From positions 496,001 to 560,000 of the forward strand of contig NZ_JBNAGH010000002.1 of the NCBI RefSeq assembly GCF_049801095.1: 64,000 bases of DNA, written 5' to 3'. The number at the start of each line of letters is the position of its first letter. Position 1 is the first letter of the stretch. Shown here piece after piece: positions 24,618 to 32,430 of this stretch. A program made the translations under genes and the position numbers. The stretch is from Dinoroseobacter sp049801095 (GTDB lineage Bacteria; Pseudomonadota; Alphaproteobacteria; Rhodobacterales; Rhodobacteraceae). Under the pieces are notes generated by a model that was not told where the DNA came from, searched no databases, and saw only the letters and a program-made list of their open reading frames with translations.

Positions 24618-25873
24618 AGAACGTCCTTTCCATTGAATTCCTGCGCCATGGCACAGACTTCGGCGGCGGTCAGCCCGCCATCGGCCGCGTGGATCAACGC
24701 CGCCCCCATCGTCAGATTGCGCGCCTCAAGCGGGGCGCGGATCGCCGGGTCGGCGATCTCTTCGAAATCCGCGTTATGGGCGAGCGAGAGGCAGCGGCGA
24801 TGCATCTCGATCCCGCAGACCGCCCAAGCGTCTTGCCAGATCCCGGCGAGCACCGCATCGCATGCGGGCATGCTGTCCTGCCCCTGATCCTCAAAGAGCG
24901 ATTTGGGATAGAGGATCCCCGTCCGCTCTGTCTGCCAAAGATGGCGGAATTCGGTCTCGAAGGTTGCGCAGACCTCGTCAATCACCCCGAGGATCCAGTC
25001 CTGATAGGCGTCCAGATCCGCGCCGCGATGGGCGGGTTGGCTGAAATAGGCCATGAGGAAGTTCGCGCAGAGCATGCCGATGTCGAAACCGAGCGGCCCA
25101 TACTGCACGAATTCCGGGTCGATCACCCGGCTGTCGCTGTCGGTCGACATGATCGAGCCGGAATGCAGATCGCCATGGAGCATGGTCTCGGTATTGGAGA
25201 CGAAACGCTGCAGCGCCCGCTGCGCCTTGACCTTGAGCATCGTGTCCGCGCGCAACTGCGCAACCACCGGGTCGAGCCCCTCGGTATGGTTGTTCATCTC
25301 CGCGTCGAAATAGGGGTCGGTGAAGACCAGCGCCTCGGTGATGGCCGGGATCTCCACATTGCCGGCAAAGAGCGCGACATCCGCCTTCTTGTCCCCGCCC
25401 GCCATGGACAGCTCGGAGCCGCGAAAGGCCGTCCGCGCGCAGAACCGCCCGAGAAACCCCGCGAGACCTTCGACCCGCTCCCCCGCGATGAGCTTGCGGC
25501 GCAGGATGACATGGGGGGCGAGAAACTCCATCACGATCAGCGCCTGCGCCTCGTCAAAGTGGTAGATCTCGGGCACCGAGCCCGGATCGCGCGCGGCTTG
25601 CCGGGTCAGGGCGTGATGCTCGTAGAACGCGCGGTAGAGCGGCAGGGGCCAGCTGTCCCCGACCAGCCGCACATAGGGAAGCGCCTGTTTCACAATGGCT
25701 TTTCCCGACGGGCCCGAAACGATGAAGACGAGATTGAGATTGCCGTCCCCGACCTCCTCGACCTGCCATGCGCTGGCCTCCGGCCCCACCTTGGCGGCCA
25801 GAACCGCGATCCCTGCGAGCCGGTCCGACAGCGTCTCCACCGTCAGCGCCTCATACGCCGCGCCTGTACTCAT
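24614..25873 (-). CDS. mtnK: MtnK-type 5-methylthioribose / 5-deoxyribose kinase
   Basis: A 419-aa kinase with a choline-kinase-like fold. It has GDGNLNLVFIV for the nucleotide loop, a conserved Lys in AIVKQALPYVR, the catalytic loop MLHGDLHSGSI and the DPE metal motif in VIDPEFVQYGPLGFDIG, as in MtnK enzymes. It phosphorylates O1 of 5-methylthioribose. It is the first gene of the leftward cluster B operon, directly downstream of a divergent promoter region shared with an ABC importer. This suggests that its sugar is imported rather than made only inside the cell. Length is normal for MtnK. Confidence 0.92.
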   Translation of the reverse strand: MSTGAAYEALTVETLSDRLAGIAVLAAKVGPEASAWQVEEVGDGNLNLVFIVSGPSGKAIVKQALPYVRLVGDSWPLPLYRAFYEHHALTRQAARDPGSVPEIYHFDEAQALIVMEFLAPHVILRRKLIAGERVEGLAGFLGRFCARTAFRGSELSMAGGDKKADVALFAGNVEIPAITEALVFTDPYFDAEMNNHTEGLDPVVAQLRADTMLKVKAQRALQRFVSNTETMLHGDLHSGSIMSTDSDSRVIDPEFVQYGPLGFDIGMLCANFLMAYFSQPAHRGADLDAYQDWILGVIDEVCATFETEFRHLWQTERTGILYPKSLFEDQGQDSMPACDAVLAGIWQDAWAVCGIEMHRRCLSLAHNADFEEIADPAIRAPLEARNLTMGAALIHAADGGLTAAEVCAMAQEFNGKDVL

Positions 25874-25913
25874 CAGCGCCCTCCCCGTTTCGCTCTGATC
25901 TGTCTGAGCTCCT

Positions 25914-25942
25914 GCGTAGCTTTCAATTTATACTTATGTCAA
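25914..25942 (-). promoter_or_regulatory. Predicted promoter of the mtnK-mtnA operon
   Basis: Read on the minus strand, a perfect TTGACA -35 (25937-25942) is followed by a 17 bp spacer and CTACGC (25914-25919) at the -10 position. The hexamer at -10 is poor by E. coli standards but nearly identical to the opposite promoter. It ends about 40 bp before the mtnK ATG. Confidence 0.5.
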
Positions 25943-25953
25943 TTCGTTTGACA
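25937..25953. promoter_or_regulatory. Inverted repeat joining the two back-to-back -35 boxes
   Basis: TGTCAA (25937-25942) and TTGACA (25948-25953) form an inverted repeat with a 5 bp spacer. They are also the -35 boxes of the two divergent promoters. A protein bound here would control both operons at once. The SorC regulator encoded within the leftward operon is the natural candidate. Confidence 0.5.
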
Positions 25954-25976
25954 AATGTATTTCTCCGCGCCTACCG
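25948..25976 (+). promoter_or_regulatory. Predicted promoter of the cluster B ABC operon
   Basis: A perfect TTGACA (25948-25953), a 17 bp spacer and CTACCG (25971-25976). Transcription would begin near 25983. This leaves the ATG at 25955 upstream of the transcript and supports translation from the GTG at 26003. Confidence 0.5.
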
Positions 25977-26002
25977 TGACCGACACCAAGGGGGAGGAGA
26001 CG

Positions 26003-27520
26003 GTGGCGGGTGACGCGCTCAACGTGATCGGCTTGCAGAAATCATTCGGCAAGAACCATGTGATCCGGGGGATCGACCTGTCCTTGCGGACAGGCTCGGT
26101 GACCGTGCTTATGGGGGCGAATGGCGCGGGCAAGTCGACGCTGGTGAAGATCATCTGCGGCCACCACGCGGCGGATGGCGGGACCATGACGCTCGCCGGG
26201 GCGCCCTTTGCCCCCACGGATGCGGCGGATGCGATCACCCAGGGCGTGGTGACCGTGCACCAATCCATCGATGACGGTGTGATCCCAGATCTGGACGTGG
26301 CCAACAACCTGATGCTCGACCGGCTGGTGGAGCGGGGGCATGGGTTGTTCGTACGCGAGAAACGTTTGCGGGAGGAGGCCGCGAAGGTCGCCTCTGCCAT
26401 GGGGATCGAGGTCAATCTGCGCGCGCGGGTCTCGGACCTCTCTGTCGCGGATCGCCAGATGATCGCCATTGCCCGCGCCATGGCGCGGGCGCCCAAGGTG
26501 CTGATCCTGGATGAGCCGACTTCATCCCTCTCGGCGACCGAGGCGGACCGGCTCTTTGCCCTGATCGACCGGCTGCGGGATCAAGGGGTCGCGATCCTCT
26601 ATATCTCGCACCGGATGTCCGATATTCGCCGCCTCGCGGACCGGATCATCGTCATGCGCGACGGCGCGATCTCCGGCAGTTTCGAGACCGCGCCACTGGA
26701 TTACGAGGCCGCTGTCACGGCCATGCTCGGCCACCGGATGACCGAGGTGGATGTGGAGGTCGCCCCCGGCACCGCCCCGATCCTGCAGCTGCGCAGGCTG
26801 CAACTGGCCCCCGGCGCGGCCCCGATCGAGCTGGAGGCTCGCGATGGCGAGGTCGTGGCGCTTGTCGGCCTGCTCGGCAGCGGCAAGAGCAAGCTTGCCG
26901 AGATCCTCTTCGGTATCAGCCCCCCGGCACGTGGCGAGATGGAGATCGCGGGCAGCCCCTATCGCCCGAGCTCGGTCCCCGATGCCATTGCGGAGGGGGT
27001 CTTCATGTCCCCCAAGGATCGCGGCGCCAATGCGGTGATCCCGGATTTCGACATCGCCGACAACATGACCCTGCCCTTCCTGCGCAGCCTCAGCGCCGCG
27101 TCTTTTCTCAGCGCAAAGCGCCAGCGCGCCCGGGCCGACAGCATGGTCGATCAGCTGGGCATCGTCTGCCAATCGGTGAGCGACGGGATCGGCACGCTCT
27201 CGGGCGGCAACCAACAGAAGGTGATGATCGCCCGCTGGCTCTTGCAGCCCGCGCGCGTGCTCCTACTCGATGAGCCGTTCCAAGGTGTGGATATCGGCGC
27301 GCGCCGGGATATCGGCCGCCATATCCGCGCCACGGCCCAGGGCCGTGCCACGCTCGTCTTTCTTGCCGAGATCGACGAGGCGCTGGAGATCGCCGACCGG
27401 ATCGTCGTCCTCCATGAAAGCGAGATCGTCGGCGAGCATCGCAATCAGGATATCGACCTCGCCGCCCTCGTCTCGAACATCTCGGGGGCCGCCGCCCCTC
27501 AATCAGGCTCTGCTCCATGA
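26003..27520 (+). CDS. ABC transporter ATPase, tandem cassettes (cluster B importer)
   Basis: 505 aa with two ABC domains. The first has Walker A GANGAGKST, signature-region LSVADRQM, Walker B VLILDEPTSSL and ISHRM. The second has GLLGSGKSK (Lys retained), signature LSGGNQQKVMIARW and Walker B VLLLDEPFQGVDIG. Both sites therefore look more complete than in the cluster A ATPase. I chose the GTG at 26003 because a GGGGGAGGAG site lies a few bases upstream and because the upstream ATG at 25955 lies inside the predicted promoter. It powers uptake with the permease at 27517 (4 bp overlap). The probable cargo is 5-methylthioribose or 5-deoxyribose, by context. Confidence 0.88.
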   Translation: MAGDALNVIGLQKSFGKNHVIRGIDLSLRTGSVTVLMGANGAGKSTLVKIICGHHAADGGTMTLAGAPFAPTDAADAITQGVVTVHQSIDDGVIPDLDVANNLMLDRLVERGHGLFVREKRLREEAAKVASAMGIEVNLRARVSDLSVADRQMIAIARAMARAPKVLILDEPTSSLSATEADRLFALIDRLRDQGVAILYISHRMSDIRRLADRIIVMRDGAISGSFETAPLDYEAAVTAMLGHRMTEVDVEVAPGTAPILQLRRLQLAPGAAPIELEARDGEVVALVGLLGSGKSKLAEILFGISPPARGEMEIAGSPYRPSSVPDAIAEGVFMSPKDRGANAVIPDFDIADNMTLPFLRSLSAASFLSAKRQRARADSMVDQLGIVCQSVSDGIGTLSGGNQQKVMIARWLLQPARVLLLDEPFQGVDIGARRDIGRHIRATAQGRATLVFLAEIDEALEIADRIVVLHESEIVGEHRNQDIDLAALVSNISGAAAPQSGSAP

Positions 27521-28527
27521 CCGACCGACTTCTCGATTTCGCCATCCGGTATGGCTTTCTCATTCTGCTCGTGGGGCTGATCGTCTATTTCAGCGTCGCG
27601 GCGCCGGGGTTTTTCGGCCCGCTTTCGGCGGCTTTCGTGCTGCAATCCGTGGCGATCACGGGGATCCTGGCACTTGGGGTGACCTGCACGCTGGTGGTGG
27701 GCGGGTTCGATCTGTCCATCGGCGCGGTGGCGACTTCGGCCCTGATGCTCTCGGCCTATTCCATGGTGATCCTGGAGCATCCAACCCTTGTCGCCGTGGC
27801 GCTCTGCCTCGGGATGGGGGCGTTGGTGGGACTGATCAACGGGCTGTTGATCGTGAAATTCCGGGTGCCGGACCTGCTGGCCACTTTGGGGATGATGTTC
27901 CTCCTGATCGGGCTGCAGCGGATCCCGACCCAGGGCAATTCCATCGCCACGGGCATGAGCCTTGGGGACGGCAAATTCGCCGAGGGCACCTTCTCGGCGG
28001 CGTTTCTCTGGCTCGGGCGGCACCGGTTTGACCTCTTCATCGACCGGCTCCTGCCCATGCCCGTGGTCGTCTTTCTCGGGATCGCGGTTCTGATCTGGCT
28101 CTTTCTCGGCTTCACCCGACATGGGCGGCTGATGTACGCAATCGGCTCCAACGAACGCGCCGCCGGGCTCGTGGGCGCGCCGGTCAACCGCTACAAGATC
28201 GCGGCCTACATGATCTCGGGCGTCACGGCCTCCATTGGGGGCATCCTGCTCGCAGCCCGGCTCGGACGCGGAGACATCGCGAGCGGCAACAACCTGCTTC
28301 TGGACAGCGTGGCCGCCGCCCTGATCGGTTTTGCGGTGCTGGGCGCGGCCCGGCCCAACGCCTTTGGCACGGCCATCGGCGCGCTCTTTGTGGGGATCCT
28401 TTTGCAAGGCATGACCATGATGAACGCGCCCTATTACACACAGGATTTCGTGAAAGGCGCAGTGCTGGTCGCAGCGCTTGTCTTCACATTCTACCTGTCT
28501 TCGCGCCGTAGCGGAGCAGGACACTGA
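27517..28527 (+). CDS. ABC transporter permease (cluster B importer, RbsC-like)
   Basis: A 336-aa inner-membrane protein of the CUT2 permease family with about 8-10 hydrophobic helices. The family motif VVGGFDLSIGAVATSALML follows the third helix, and the coupling segment AIGSNERAAGLVGAPVNRYK is near residue 210. Only one permease gene is present, so it probably forms a homodimer, unlike the two-permease importer of cluster A. It is translationally coupled to the ATPase gene and followed 25 bp later by the binding-protein gene. Confidence 0.88.
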   Translation: MTDRLLDFAIRYGFLILLVGLIVYFSVAAPGFFGPLSAAFVLQSVAITGILALGVTCTLVVGGFDLSIGAVATSALMLSAYSMVILEHPTLVAVALCLGMGALVGLINGLLIVKFRVPDLLATLGMMFLLIGLQRIPTQGNSIATGMSLGDGKFAEGTFSAAFLWLGRHRFDLFIDRLLPMPVVVFLGIAVLIWLFLGFTRHGRLMYAIGSNERAAGLVGAPVNRYKIAAYMISGVTASIGGILLAARLGRGDIASGNNLLLDSVAAALIGFAVLGAARPNAFGTAIGALFVGILLQGMTMMNAPYYTQDFVKGAVLVAALVFTFYLSSRRSGAGH

Positions 28528-28552
28528 CCATCAGCGATCGGGAGGATTTAAC

Positions 28553-29593
28553 ATGCTGAGACGTCACTTCATGGCCCTGACGGGTGCGGCGAGCCTCGCC
28601 CTCGGCGCGGGCGCTGCCACGGCGCAGACCGCGCCTGCCCCGCTCGACAATCCCGGGGACGTCACCATTGCGCTCGTGCGCTACCTGTCCACGGGCGATT
28701 TCTTTCAGGCCTATCTCTCGGGAGTAGAGAAGCAATCCGCCGCCCTCGGCGTGAACCTGCGGGTCTTTGACAGCCGTCAGGATGCGGCCCTCCAAGCGGA
28801 TATGGTCGATCAGGCCATCGCGCTCGGCGTGGACGGGATCGTGATCCAGCACGGGCTGACGGAATCCATGCGCGAGGCCGCCCAGCGGGCCGTGGATGCG
28901 GGCATCAAGGTCGTGGCCTTCGATGTGAACGTGGAAAACCCGGCCATCCCGCAGATCGAGCAGTCCGATTACCTGTTGGGCAAGCTCGCCCTGGAGCAGG
29001 CCATTTCCGATAACGGCGATACATTTGATGCGGGCTATGTCTATGTGCCCGGGATCGCGCCGCTCGATCGTCGCCATGTGGCCTGGGAAGAGGTGAAAGC
29101 CGCCAATCTCGGCATCTCCGAGACCGCGCGGATCGGCACGCTCGACAACCCGATTGCCAATTCCAACGCCAATCAGGCCCGCGCGGCCCTGCAGGCCAAT
29201 CCCAAGATCTCGGTCTTTTTCGCGCCCTATAACGAGTTCGCCAAGGGGGTGAAGATCGCCACGGATGAGCTTGGGATGAGCAGCGATATGAGCATCTACT
29301 CCGCCGATATCTCGACCGCCGACATCGCGCTGATGCGGGAGCCGGGCAGTGCATGGAAGGCCACTGTCGCCACCAACCCTGCCGTTGTGGGCGAGGTCTC
29401 GGTTCGGGCGCTGGCGTTGATGCTCGCCGGTGAGGATCCGGGCGCGTCTGTCATCGTGCCGCCGACCCTGATCACCCAAAGCTTCCTGAACGACGAGAAT
29501 ATCCGCAACATGGAGGATCTCGGCGCAAAGATGCCCCAGTTCCAGCATGCGGATGTGGCCATGGCAGACTGGATGCCCCTGCCCGCCCGTTGA
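28553..29593 (+). CDS. ABC transporter substrate-binding protein (cluster B importer)
   Basis: A 346-aa RbsB-type periplasmic protein. A twin-Arg-free signal peptide (LRRHFMALTGAASLALGAGAATAQ) is followed by the type-1 binding fold: VDQAIALGVDGIVIQHG, VVAFDVNVENPAIPQIEQSDY and FFAPYNEFAKGVKIA. A GGAGGA ribosome binding site 7 nt before the ATG at 28553 defines the start; the frame is open further upstream but overlaps the permease. It would capture the sugar for the importer whose catabolic genes are divergent. The ligand is inferred from mtnK and mtnA only. Confidence 0.87.
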   Translation: MLRRHFMALTGAASLALGAGAATAQTAPAPLDNPGDVTIALVRYLSTGDFFQAYLSGVEKQSAALGVNLRVFDSRQDAALQADMVDQAIALGVDGIVIQHGLTESMREAAQRAVDAGIKVVAFDVNVENPAIPQIEQSDYLLGKLALEQAISDNGDTFDAGYVYVPGIAPLDRRHVAWEEVKAANLGISETARIGTLDNPIANSNANQARAALQANPKISVFFAPYNEFAKGVKIATDELGMSSDMSIYSADISTADIALMREPGSAWKATVATNPAVVGEVSVRALALMLAGEDPGASVIVPPTLITQSFLNDENIRNMEDLGAKMPQFQHADVAMADWMPLPAR

Positions 29594-29609
29594 TCCTCCC
29601 CTGACCTTC

Positions 29610-29640
29610 GGCCCGGATCCGCGCCGCGCGGGACCGGGCC
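29610..29640 (+). terminator. Hairpin after the cluster B binding-protein gene
   Basis: The arms GGCCCGG (29610-29616) and CCGGGCC (29634-29640) are perfectly complementary and enclose a smaller GC-rich stem. Only a TTT follows, so readthrough into the downstream gene is likely. Its place just after a binding-protein gene matches the hairpin in cluster A. Confidence 0.45.
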
Positions 29641-29663
29641 TGACCCTTTGACCGGAGTGCGCC

Positions 29664-30107
29664 ATGCTGATCGGAATTGACCCCCGCACCACGCCCGAGC
29701 TGATCTCGACCCTCGCCCGCATGGGCCATGGGGATGAGATCGTGATCGCCGACCGCAATTATCCCGCCACATGGTCCGCGGCGGGCTGTATCGAGCCCGA
29801 TGTCATCCAGTATCCGGGCCATGACGCGCTGGAGGTGGCGGATCTGATCACGCAGCTCATGCCGCTCGACAATTTCCACAGCCACTCCGCCCTGCGGATG
29901 CAGATCGACGATCAGCCCGACACGCTCTCCGAGGCCCATAAGGCGGTCTGGGACCTGTTGCGCCCGCGCCTGCCCGAGGGCGGCATTCTCGAGAGCATCG
30001 AGCGACAGGCGTTCTACCAGCGCGCGGGCGGCAGCTTCGCCGTGGTACAATGCAGCGAGGATCGGCCCTTTGGCTGCTTCATCCTGCGCAAGGGCGTGAT
30101 CTTCTGA
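29664..30107 (+). CDS. RbsD/FucU-family sugar mutarotase
   Basis: A 147-aa protein of the RbsD/FucU family. The N-terminal LARMGHGDEIVIADRNYPA contains the conserved His and Asp of the active site, and a YQRAGGSFAVVQCSEDRPFGCFILRKGV C-terminus is typical. These decameric enzymes speed the conversion between sugar anomers, or between pyranose and furanose forms. Here the enzyme could supply the anomer that MtnK phosphorylates, after import by the ABC transporter just upstream. It is the last gene of the rightward cluster B operon. Confidence 0.87.
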   Translation: MLIGIDPRTTPELISTLARMGHGDEIVIADRNYPATWSAAGCIEPDVIQYPGHDALEVADLITQLMPLDNFHSHSALRMQIDDQPDTLSEAHKAVWDLLRPRLPEGGILESIERQAFYQRAGGSFAVVQCSEDRPFGCFILRKGVIF

Positions 30108-30116
30108 GCCTGCGCC

Positions 30117-31442
30117 CTAGCGCGCCATGAGATGCTCGGCCACCGCTTGGTAGGCGGGCAGCGAGGTCGGGTCGATGAACCCGTTCTGGGCCAGGGGATA
30201 GGAGGCCAGCCGCACCAGCACCATCTGCGCCGTCGGGTCCACATAGATCGTCTGCCCATGGACACCCCGCGCCGCGTAGGCCCCATGGTCATTGTGGAAC
30301 ACCCACCACTGGCTCGTATAGCTGCCGCCCTCAAGCGTCGGGAACCCGCTGAACTTTGACCGATCCCCTCCGGCGGCGATGGCCTCGACCACCTGGGGCG
30401 GGAAGAGCTGCGCCTCCCCCACGCGTCCCTGGTCGAGCATCAACTGCCCCAGCCGCCCGAGGTCCCGCAGCCCCGCCGTCACTCCCCCACCCGCAAAGGG
30501 CACGCCCAGCCCATCCACGGTCTGATAGGCGTCCTGCTCCGCCCCCATGGGGCGCCAGAGCCGCTCGGAGGCAAGCTGCGTCACGGCTTTTCCGGTCACC
30601 CGGCTGATCAGCCAGCCCAGCATGTCGGAATTGATGGTCTTGTAGTGGAACGCATCGCCATGGATGCCCTCGGGCGCGACCTGTTGCAGATACGCCCAAT
30701 AGCCGTTGGGCCCGGTGTAATCCGCCGGTTTCGGCAAGGGGCTGGCCGCCGCGGAGTAGAGCCAGATATCGGCCTGCGGATCCGCGTAATCCTCGGAATA
30801 GGCCACGCCTGTGGTCATATCCATGACCTGTCGGACCGTGGCGGAGGCAAAAGCGCTCTCGCCAATCTCGGGGATGATGTCGCGCACAAGGGCGGTGTCG
30901 TCCAAAACGCCCTCGGCCACGAGGATCTCGCCCAAAAGCCCGGTGATCGACTTGGTCATGGACATGATCGCGTGTTTGCCATCCTCGGCCAGACAGCCCG
31001 CGTAGCGCTCATAGACGATCTCGCCCCGGTGCAGGATCAAAAGGCCGTCGGTGTAAATCATGTCAAAGGCCGCATCGAAGCTCATCGGCCCATCATCGCC
31101 CATGGGCCGGAAGCTGAGCACGTCGATCTCCGCCATGCTGGCGCTCAGGGCCTCGGGCGCCAGCACCGGCAAGGGGCGCGGCGCGCCTAGGCCCCGGCTG
31201 ATCTCTTCAGTGGGCAGAAACTCCCGCAGATGGCAGACCGACCAGCGCAGACGCGGGAAGCTGAAATACACCGAATCCGGCTGGGTGATCTGCTTCTCCG
31301 GGGGCGGTGGAAAGCCCTGCATCCAGCCCATCGCGCGCGGATCGGACTCCGCCGCCGAGAGCGTCCCGGCGGGCAAATCCGCCCGTGCTGCGCTACCGAG
31401 CACTGTGAGGCCCATGGCCGTGGCCAGAATGACAGATCGCAT
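30117..31442 (-). CDS. Secreted serine hydrolase, beta-lactamase class C / NylB-like fold
   Basis: A 441-aa protein with a signal peptide (MRSVILATAMGLTVLGSAARA). The penicillin-binding/beta-lactamase-fold catalytic set includes Ser161-x-x-Lys164 in MSMTKSIT, a Tyr in FHYKTINSDMLGWL, and HGQ near the C-terminus in place of the KTG box. The HGQ variant is typical of 6-aminohexanoate-dimer hydrolase and esterase-like members rather than true beta-lactamases. It probably cleaves an ester or amide in the periplasm. The ATG at 31442 is chosen for the signal peptide and the GAGGGA site upstream. A LysR-type dyad lies 81 bp upstream of it. Confidence 0.75.
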   Translation of the reverse strand: MRSVILATAMGLTVLGSAARADLPAGTLSAAESDPRAMGWMQGFPPPPEKQITQPDSVYFSFPRLRWSVCHLREFLPTEEISRGLGAPRPLPVLAPEALSASMAEIDVLSFRPMGDDGPMSFDAAFDMIYTDGLLILHRGEIVYERYAGCLAEDGKHAIMSMTKSITGLLGEILVAEGVLDDTALVRDIIPEIGESAFASATVRQVMDMTTGVAYSEDYADPQADIWLYSAAASPLPKPADYTGPNGYWAYLQQVAPEGIHGDAFHYKTINSDMLGWLISRVTGKAVTQLASERLWRPMGAEQDAYQTVDGLGVPFAGGGVTAGLRDLGRLGQLMLDQGRVGEAQLFPPQVVEAIAAGGDRSKFSGFPTLEGGSYTSQWWVFHNDHGAYAARGVHGQTIYVDPTAQMVLVRLASYPLAQNGFIDPTSLPAYQAVAEHLMAR

Positions 31443-31522
31443 GACCGGCTCCCTCAGATCCCTGTTGCTTCCAGAAGCTAGAGCGCATCCGCGTCGTGTC
31501 GCGCCCGCGCTGCCTTTAGGGT

Positions 31523-31539
31523 CATAACATCGGATTATG
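31523..31539. promoter_or_regulatory. LysR-type dyad CATAA-N7-TTATG between divergent genes
   Basis: CATAA (31523-31527) and TTATG (31535-31539) are separated by 7 bp, a T-N11-A-type LysR box. It lies 81 bp from the hydrolase start and 78 bp from the SDR start, so it could control both. The same dyad recurs at 40464-40480, upstream of the sulfatase operon. When this site is read on the minus strand, the two share TTATGACCC. Confidence 0.5.
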
Positions 31540-31616
31540 GCCCTCGGCATTCTCCACCTGTCCGTTATCGATTCATGGGCCTATGGTGACCCGGTCAGGG
31601 TTGAGGGGAGGCAAGC

Positions 31617-32420
31617 ATGAGACGCAGAATTGCCGTGACAGGCGTGGCCAGCGGGATCGGGGCCGAGCTTGCCGCGCGCCTGACGGCCCGAGGGGACACG
31701 GTCGTCGGGTTCGACATCCGCCCGACCACCGAAAACATCGCCCAATTCATCCCGCTGGACCTGAACGACCCGGGTTCCATTGACGCGGCCATCGCAGCGC
31801 TGGATGGCCCGCTGGATGGTCTGTGCAACAATGCGGGCCTGCCGCCGCGGGACGGCATGGCAGCTCAGGTGCTGCAGGTCAATTTCATTGGCACGCGCCG
31901 CCTCTCCGAAGGGCTGGTCCCGCATCTGCGTGCCGGGGCGTCCGTCGTCAATATCGCCTCCCGGGCCGGGGCGAAATGGGCTGAGAACCTCGAGCAGGTG
32001 CTGCGACTCGGCGCCGTGCGGGACCGCGCGGCGCTGGAGGCCTTCGTGGACAGCGAAGGACTGGACCCGACCCGAGCCTATAACCTCTCGAAGGAAGCGG
32101 TGATCCTCTGGACCGCCGCCCTTACGGACGAGATGATCGGGCGCGGCGTGCGGATCAACTCGGTCAGCCCGGGTGCCGTGGCCACGGGGATCCTCGACGA
32201 TTTCGCCCGGGCCTTTGGCGACAAGATGACCCGCAATGTGGCGCGTGCCGGGCGGGCGGGCACCCCGGCCGAGATCGCGCAAGTCGCGGCTTTCCTGCTC
32301 TCGGAAGAGAGCGCCTGGATCAAGGGCATCGATCTGGCCGTGGATGGCGGGATGGGCGGGTTCAACATGGCCGATCGGCTCGGGCTTGGCGCCCTCTGCG
32401 CCACCCCTGCCCCGGTCTGA
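31617..32420 (+). CDS. Short-chain dehydrogenase/reductase (coniferyl-alcohol-dehydrogenase-like)
   Basis: A 267-aa SDR with the NAD(P)-binding glycine motif TGVASGIG and the structural NNAG motif. The catalytic Ser is in NIASRAG, and Tyr and Lys are in YNLSK. Asp in GFDIRP after the second strand favours NAD(H). The relatively long insert before the catalytic Tyr resembles the group annotated as coniferyl-alcohol dehydrogenase, but the substrate is unproven. A GGGGAGG ribosome binding site precedes the ATG. It is followed 10 bp later by a SulP transporter gene and likely shares its transcript. Confidence 0.8.
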   Translation: MRRRIAVTGVASGIGAELAARLTARGDTVVGFDIRPTTENIAQFIPLDLNDPGSIDAAIAALDGPLDGLCNNAGLPPRDGMAAQVLQVNFIGTRRLSEGLVPHLRAGASVVNIASRAGAKWAENLEQVLRLGAVRDRAALEAFVDSEGLDPTRAYNLSKEAVILWTAALTDEMIGRGVRINSVSPGAVATGILDDFARAFGDKMTRNVARAGRAGTPAEIAQVAAFLLSEESAWIKGIDLAVDGGMGGFNMADRLGLGALCATPAPV

Positions 32421-32430
32421 CCCGCGCGCC

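Noticed and set aside
22536..24887. A 783-codon open frame antisense to the SorC regulator, mtnA and part of mtnK
   Set aside because: It covers several strongly supported genes on the other strand and has the Arg/Gly/His-rich look of a shadow frame.
23514..25873. Classical methionine salvage locus
   Set aside because: mtnK and mtnA are present but mtnB, mtnC and mtnD are not; a class II aldolase and an importer take their place.
30117..31442. Antibiotic-resistance beta-lactamase
   Set aside because: The third motif is HGQ rather than KTG and the whole resembles esterase/NylB-like hydrolases, so a resistance claim is not supported.
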